From positions 1-14,248 of the forward strand of contig DAOTXK010000279.1 in NCBI GenBank assembly GCA_034435395.1: a DNA stretch of 14,248 nucleotides, written 5' to 3'. The notes beneath the pieces were generated by a model that was given only the letters and a program-made list of their open reading frames with translations, did no database searches and was not told the origin of the DNA. Positions 13,839-14,248 of the stretch are shown here, in pieces. The DNA is from DAOTXK01 sp034435395. Its GTDB lineage: Bacteria; Chloroflexota; Anaerolineae; Aggregatilineales; Ch27. The translations under genes and the position numbers were made by a program. Each line of letters starts with the position of its first letter. The first letter of the stretch is position 1.

Positions 13839-14248
13839 CTATCCCTTGATCGCGCCAGCAGTCATGCCCTCGATGAAACGCTCGGACAGGAACAGGTACA
13901 GCAGCAGCACAGGCAGGGTGCTGGATACCAGGCTGGCCGCCCCCAGGGAATAGTCGGAGCGATTTTCGCCCAGGAAATTAAAGATCGCCAGCGGCAGCGT
14001 GCGGGAGGTGCGCGTCGGCACCATCACGATGGCGTACAGGAATTCGTTCCAGCAATAGATGAAGTTGAAGACCAGGATGGTCGCCAGCGCCGGGCGGCTG
14101 ATGGGGAACATCACCCGCCAGAACATGTTCCAGTCCGAGCAGCCGTCGATGCGGGCGGCGTCCTCCAGCTCCTGGGGAATCTGGGCGAAGAAAGCGCGCA
14201 GCAGAAAAATGCTGATCGGCAGCCGGGTGGCGCTGTACAGGATGATCA
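13839..14248 (-). CDS. Carbohydrate ABC transporter permease, MalG type (N-terminus beyond the window)
   Basis: The frame is open to the window edge and encodes the last 136 or so residues of a second MalG/UgpE-type permease. The EAA loop is present as IPQELEDAARIDGCSDW followed by FWRVMFPISRPAL. The last two membrane spans follow, with a NFIYCWNEFLYAIV segment and a TLPVLLLYLFLSERF segment, and the usual tail FIEGMTAGAIKG. The first ATG inside the window (14124-14126) is not the real start, because the EAA loop lies upstream of it. It differs clearly from the permease at 8732-9622, so the window holds parts of two separate sugar importers. The rest of its operon lies beyond position 14248. 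Confidence 0.92.
   Translation of the reverse strand, partial: IILYSATRLPISIFLLRAFFAQIPQELEDAARIDGCSDWNMFWRVMFPISRPALATILVFNFIYCWNEFLYAIVMVPTRTSRTLPLAIFNFLGENRSDYSLGAASLVSSTLPVLLLYLFLSERFIEGMTAGAIKG

Overview
This high-G+C window (coding strands rich in GCC, CTG and GGC codons) is a carbohydrate or polyol uptake and oxidation locus. The gene content and protein style suggest a free-living bacterium, most likely a member of the Chloroflexota (Anaerolineae-like). That placement is inferred from family combinations, not from a marker gene. I see no rRNA, tRNA, CRISPR array, transposase or integrase.

Layout. (1) Positions 60-1112, minus strand: a uroporphyrinogen-decarboxylase-fold (URO-D) protein of the HNDTPC type. 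An in-frame TAG cuts off its conserved last 25 residues. (2) Positions 1344-3599, plus strand: an APH-fold sugar kinase resembling N-acetylhexosamine 1-kinase, then a zinc-dependent medium-chain dehydrogenase. (3) Positions 3734-4924, minus strand: a second URO-D-fold protein, convergent with the dehydrogenase across a hairpin-rich gap. (4) Positions 5020-5078: a sigma70-like promoter and a perfect 28-bp palindrome with a central CpG, which looks like a LacI-family operator. It lies between the second URO-D gene and a six-gene plus-strand operon. (5) Positions 5227-11750, plus strand: ADP-ribosylglycohydrolase, sugar-binding protein, two ABC permeases, a Gfo/Idh/MocA oxidoreductase and a second zinc dehydrogenase. 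(6) Positions 14248-11734, minus strand: the 3' end of another ABC importer operon, with a MalG-type permease (cut by the window edge), a third URO-D-fold protein and a second Gfo/Idh/MocA oxidoreductase. Its last gene overlaps the last gene of the plus operon tail to tail by 17 bp.

How the genes may work together (inference). A CUT1-type importer brings in a glycoside, sugar or polyol. Gfo/Idh and zinc dehydrogenases oxidise or reduce hydroxyl groups. The kinase traps a product as a sugar phosphate. The ADP-ribosylglycohydrolase may cut an N- or O-glycosidic bond of the substrate or modify a protein of the pathway. The three URO-D-fold proteins are the least explained part. They sit with sugar genes rather than haem genes, and two of them keep a His-x-Cys...Cys pattern like the zinc site of MtaA/MtbA-type methyltransferases, so a methyl-transfer or demethylation step on the substrate is possible. 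No corrinoid protein, ABC ATPase or LacI-type repressor is encoded in the window, so those partners must lie elsewhere.
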